A stretch of DNA of 23,932 nt from Bacteroidetes bacterium UBA4416 (GTDB lineage Bacteria > Bacteroidota > Bacteroidia > B-17B0 > Aurantibacillaceae), in assembly GCA_002390745.1 (NCBI GenBank), contig DGQK01000064.1, positions 64,284-88,215 on the forward strand. The letters are read 5' to 3'. Shown piece by piece: positions 21,861 to 23,932 of the stretch; position 1 is the first letter of the stretch, and each line of letters starts with the position of its first letter. The notes beneath the pieces were generated by a model. It worked only from the letters and a program-made list of their open reading frames with translations. It was not told where the DNA came from and searched no databases. The position numbers were made by a program, and so were the translations under genes.

Positions 21861-22112
21861 TTAATCTCCGTTTTCGCGGTCCGTGTCGTTCTCCGCCTCG
21901 CAGTTGGCCAGGTCGGATTCGAGGTTCCTCACCTCGCTTTCCTGCTGGTGTTCGAGCTGGCGGAGCTCCGCCAGCAGGTTAAGGGTAGGCTGGTGGCCGG
22001 GATGTGTTCTCAGGTATTGCTCGTGGATGTTGATGTCGTTGCGCAGCTGGGCAAGCTTTCCTTCGGCGTTGCGAAGTTTCATTTCGATGAGGTGGCAGTT
22101 GTGGTGTGGCAT
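21861..22112 (-). CDS. Small coiled-coil protein
   Basis: An 83-residue, strongly helical protein: MKLRNAEGKLAQLRNDINIH, then LNLLAELRQLEHQQESEVRN and an acidic end (CEAENDTDRENGD). A heptad pattern (L-x-x-L, L-x-x-Q-x-x-E) supports a two-helix coiled coil. The start may be the ATG at 22112 or the internal Met at residue 11 (22082); the first ten residues (MPHHNCHLIE) are His/Cys-rich and unlike the rest. It precedes the YwqK/DUF6624 gene on the same strand with a 41-nt gap. No family is recognised; a scaffold or bundle-forming role is a guess from composition only. Confidence 0.65.
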   Translation of the reverse strand: MPHHNCHLIEMKLRNAEGKLAQLRNDINIHEQYLRTHPGHQPTLNLLAELRQLEHQQESEVRNLESDLANCEAENDTDRENGD

Positions 22113-22208
22113 AGAGCTTGTTTTATGAAGGCTAATGTATGTCTTTGTCGCGAGAAAAAAAGGGCGGTTTGCCGAACTCTGTGAATGGGAATTAAGAGTT
22201 GAAACATA

Positions 22209-22341
22209 TGGGCGTGTCCCTTCCGCCGTGCTTCGAGAACCTCAGCAACCGGCGGAAGGGCCGGGCTGTCGCGACTCGCTTTTTTTGTTGCCCTACGGAA
22301 CAACAAAAAAGAGCTCAGACAAATCGCTCTATCCCTCACGC
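22209..22341. repeat. Two-hairpin palindromic intergenic element
   Basis: CCCTTCCGCCG (22218-22228) and CGGCGGAAGGG (22250-22260) form a perfect 11-bp stem around 21 nt. A second stem pairs TTTTTTGTTG (22281-22290) with CAACAAAAAA (22301-22310). The element opens with GGGCGTGTCCC and ends with CTATCCCTCACGC, phrases I recall from dispersed repeats of Sphingobacteriia-type genomes. It is non-coding; short frames inside it are shadows of the palindromes. Confidence 0.55.
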
Positions 22342-22406
22342 ACTACCCGGTTTATTATTTTATGAAATGCTACAAAGGATTACAGGATTCTTTCTACATT
22401 CAGGCT

Positions 22407-23261
22407 ATGGAATACGCCCTCTATAACGGATTAAGAACAGCGGCGCAGCCAGGGCTGAAAGGCCTGTGCGCACATTGCGGCGGAGCGGTGCAGGCCAAGT
22501 GTGGAAGCAAAGTGGTGTGGCACTGGGCGCACCTCAGCCTTGAGACCTGCGACAACTGGTACGAACCGGAAACGCCATGGCACCGGGAGTGGAAGCATGC
22601 CTTCGGAGAAGGCCGTTCGGAGATCAGGGTCGTGAAGGAAGACGGCTACCATATTGCCGATGTCATCAACAAAGACGGGATCGTATTTGAGTTCCAGAAC
22701 TCTTCCATTTCCGCAGAAGCTATCGCCGCACGCGAGGCCTTTTACGGGGAGAGGATGGTCTGGGTGATCAACGGGGAAGCCTTTAAGGAAAATTTTGAAG
22801 TGTATGACGATGCTTACATAAACGACTGGGAGCTCAGGTTTGTGACTGAATTTGAAGCTGTGCAGCATTACGCCGCCTATGCCCGCGGCCTCCTCATCGA
22901 AGACTGGCGGGTGAAGAACGAGCCCGTTAAGGATTTTTTAAAGCAGAGGGGCTTTGTGCATGTGCAGGAGGCGGGCATCTATTACATGGAGCTGCGCGGC
23001 ATCCTGAACAGGGCCTTCCCGGAGAAAGAGATCAGCTGCGACATCAAAGCGCTTTACGAAAGCCTGCGGCAGCCACAGGACCTGAGAAAGGGCCGCTTTT
23101 CATGGGCTCGCCCCCGGAGAAGCTGGGAGGAGGCGAAGCGCCCGCTGTTCATCGATTTCGGAGAGGACGAACTCTATATGGTAACAGAAGGAATGGGGAA
23201 AGAGCAGGGCAGGGTTAGGGCCATCAGTCGAAAACGCTTCCTGGAAAAGTACGGCGCTTAG
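22407..23261 (+). CDS. CoiA-like competence/nuclease family protein
   Basis: A 284-residue protein from the ATG at 22407 (MEYALYNGLRTAAQPGLKGL); an in-frame ATG at 22362 would add 15 residues. It has a C-x2-C zinc motif (CAHCG), then KVVWHWAHLS, ETPWHREWK, HIADVINKDGIVFEFQNSSI, and REAFYGERMVWVIN. This matches CoiA-type proteins, whose core is a PD-(D/E)xK nuclease fold: here D in IADV, E in FEFQ and the following hydrophobic strand. In naturally competent Gram-positive bacteria CoiA supports transformation; Bacteroidota relatives are mostly uncharacterised. The C-terminal part (from about residue 180) is not recognised. It stands in its own block after a palindromic element, 0.4 kb from a CRISPR array. 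Confidence 0.82.
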   Translation: MEYALYNGLRTAAQPGLKGLCAHCGGAVQAKCGSKVVWHWAHLSLETCDNWYEPETPWHREWKHAFGEGRSEIRVVKEDGYHIADVINKDGIVFEFQNSSISAEAIAAREAFYGERMVWVINGEAFKENFEVYDDAYINDWELRFVTEFEAVQHYAAYARGLLIEDWRVKNEPVKDFLKQRGFVHVQEAGIYYMELRGILNRAFPEKEISCDIKALYESLRQPQDLRKGRFSWARPRRSWEEAKRPLFIDFGEDELYMVTEGMGKEQGRVRAISRKRFLEKYGA

Positions 23262-23274
23262 CCCGGCATCGCGT

Positions 23275-23544
23275 CTATTTCCGGTCTTTGCCATTGCCCA
23301 AAAGGCCCGAGAGGTCAACCGCCGCCGCATAGCGGTGCAGTCTGTCATCTTTCGGATCCATGATGTCTACTTCATCGAGCCGGTAAGTATAGCGGTTGTA
23401 AAACGCCTCAAAGAACATGCCGTTCATGGCATAGAGGTCGATATTGAAGCCATAGTAACGGATGGAGCTCAGGAGCTCGCCCTTGCGTTTCAGGAGCTTC
23501 ACCCGTTGTTTAACGCTGTGTGAATAAAAGGTATTCGTATCCAT
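23275..23544 (-). CDS. Small hypothetical protein (89 aa)
   Basis: An 89-residue protein from the ATG at 23544 (MDTNTFYSHSVKQRVKLLKR); the frame is open further upstream, but that part is proline/leucine-rich and unlike a protein start. A basic helical N-terminus is followed by an aromatic-rich stretch (YYGFNIDLYAMNGMFFEAFY) and a C-terminal D-P-K-D-D-R-L-H-R-Y segment. There is no signal peptide or known motif. It is convergent with the CoiA-like gene, with 13 nt between stops, and its 5' end faces the CRISPR array 136 bp away. No function is proposed. Confidence 0.65.
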   Translation of the reverse strand: MDTNTFYSHSVKQRVKLLKRKGELLSSIRYYGFNIDLYAMNGMFFEAFYNRYTYRLDEVDIMDPKDDRLHRYAAAVDLSGLLGNGKDRK

Positions 23545-23680
23545 GATGCAGGCGCTTGGTGCCTGTAATGGTAGAGGCAAATCCAATACCAGCGGGCGGA
23601 TGCAAATGGATGGCGGAGAAGAGGAAAGAAGTCTACAGGTATATTTAAGGATTACCAATTTGCGTGAGCGGTGGTTTAGG

Positions 23681-23932
23681 AGTGCAAGTGTTTTTCAAAT
23701 TCTGATCTTTGACCTATTGACAACAACCAGAATCGGGTTATTTCACCAAACAACGAAGTTGTGATTTGCTTTCAAATTCTGATCTTTGACCTATTGACAA
23801 CAACATCATCGTACAAATCGCTTTACTCCCGATGGTTGTGATTTGCTTTCAAATTCTGATCTTTGACCTATTGACAACAACCGTGAACAGGAAATTTCAA
23901 AGATCACGCGCGTTGTGATTTGCTTTCAAATT
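23681..23932 (+). CRISPR. CRISPR array, type II-C-like 47-bp repeat, continues past window end
   Basis: Repeats lie at 23681-23727 (degenerate), 23758-23804, 23835-23881 and 23912-23932 (cut by the edge), with three spacers of exactly 30 bp, a period of 77. The repeat begins GTTGTGATTTGCTTTCAAAT and ends GACAACAAC. Its length and opening match repeats of type II-C loci in Bacteroidota (Bacteroides-type); in those systems the crRNA is spacer plus the 5' part of the repeat, so crRNAs would be read on the plus strand. The first repeat differs at most of its first 12 bases but is intact afterwards, marking it as a terminal repeat. No cas gene and no clear tracrRNA anti-repeat are in the window; they should lie to the right. 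Confidence 0.97.

Noticed and set aside
21262..21864. 200-aa plus-strand frame
   Set aside because: Antisense to the YwqK/DUF6624 gene, whose signal peptide and domain motifs are clear.
22319..22328. Ten bases (ACAAATCGCT) shared with the second CRISPR spacer
   Set aside because: The match does not extend through the 30-bp spacer; not a self-target.
22135..22426. Short overlapping frames (75-86 aa) on both strands
   Set aside because: They cover the palindromic element; the open frames come from its repeats.
23545..23680. Possible tracrRNA anti-repeat or leader beside the array
   Set aside because: No stretch complementary to the repeat's 5' half was found; only a short GGCAAATCC resemblance.

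Overview
The window looks like a chromosomal segment of a Bacteroidota, most like the Chitinophagia or Sphingobacteriia. The signs are type IX secretion (T9SS) sorting tails, a perfect TAnnTTTG-type promoter hexamer ahead of at least one gene, a 47-bp CRISPR repeat of the kind seen with Bacteroidota type II-C loci, and families typical of the phylum (RHS/SpvB toxins, DUF6624, FGE-like proteins encoded beside an ECF sigma factor). No rRNA or functional tRNA gene was seen.

Layout. (1) 1-1718: a minus-strand accessory cluster that reads like part of an integrative element: an excisionase-like HTH protein, a very acidic small protein and a zinc-ribbon protein cut by the window edge. The last is preceded by five copies of the octamer AAACGTTT and a perfect hairpin. 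(2) 1719-2684: mostly non-coding, with several inverted repeats, one of them directly abutting the start of a 73-aa ORF. (3) 2685-11565: a tightly spaced four-gene plus-strand operon: secreted fibre-like protein, miniature T9SS sorting-domain protein, 2175-aa SpvB/RHS polymorphic toxin ending in a GIY-YIG nuclease tip, and an immunity protein. It is followed by a decayed second immunity gene and a strong terminator. (4) 11933-12400: a glycerophosphodiester phosphodiesterase lacking its 5' third, which marks a probable boundary of the toxin island. (5) 12449-15509: an ECF sigma factor overlapping a membrane protein with two FGE-sulfatase-like domains. (6) 15591-19743: a small unknown gene and a large convergent T9SS cell-surface protein. 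(7) 19899-23544: a methyltransferase, a YwqK/DUF6624 secreted protein, a coiled-coil protein, a CoiA-like nuclease and a small unknown gene, with two compound palindromic intergenic elements between them. (8) 23681 to the end: a CRISPR array entering from its degenerate terminal repeat; the cas genes are not in the window.

The most interesting unit is the 2685-11652 locus. It couples a fibre-like secreted protein and a free-standing T9SS sorting domain to an RHS toxin that has a signal peptide but no sorting domain of its own. This suggests a Bacteroidota-specific way of displaying or delivering an RHS nuclease toxin. The CRISPR repeat also carries a possible internal promoter in Bacteroidota style.
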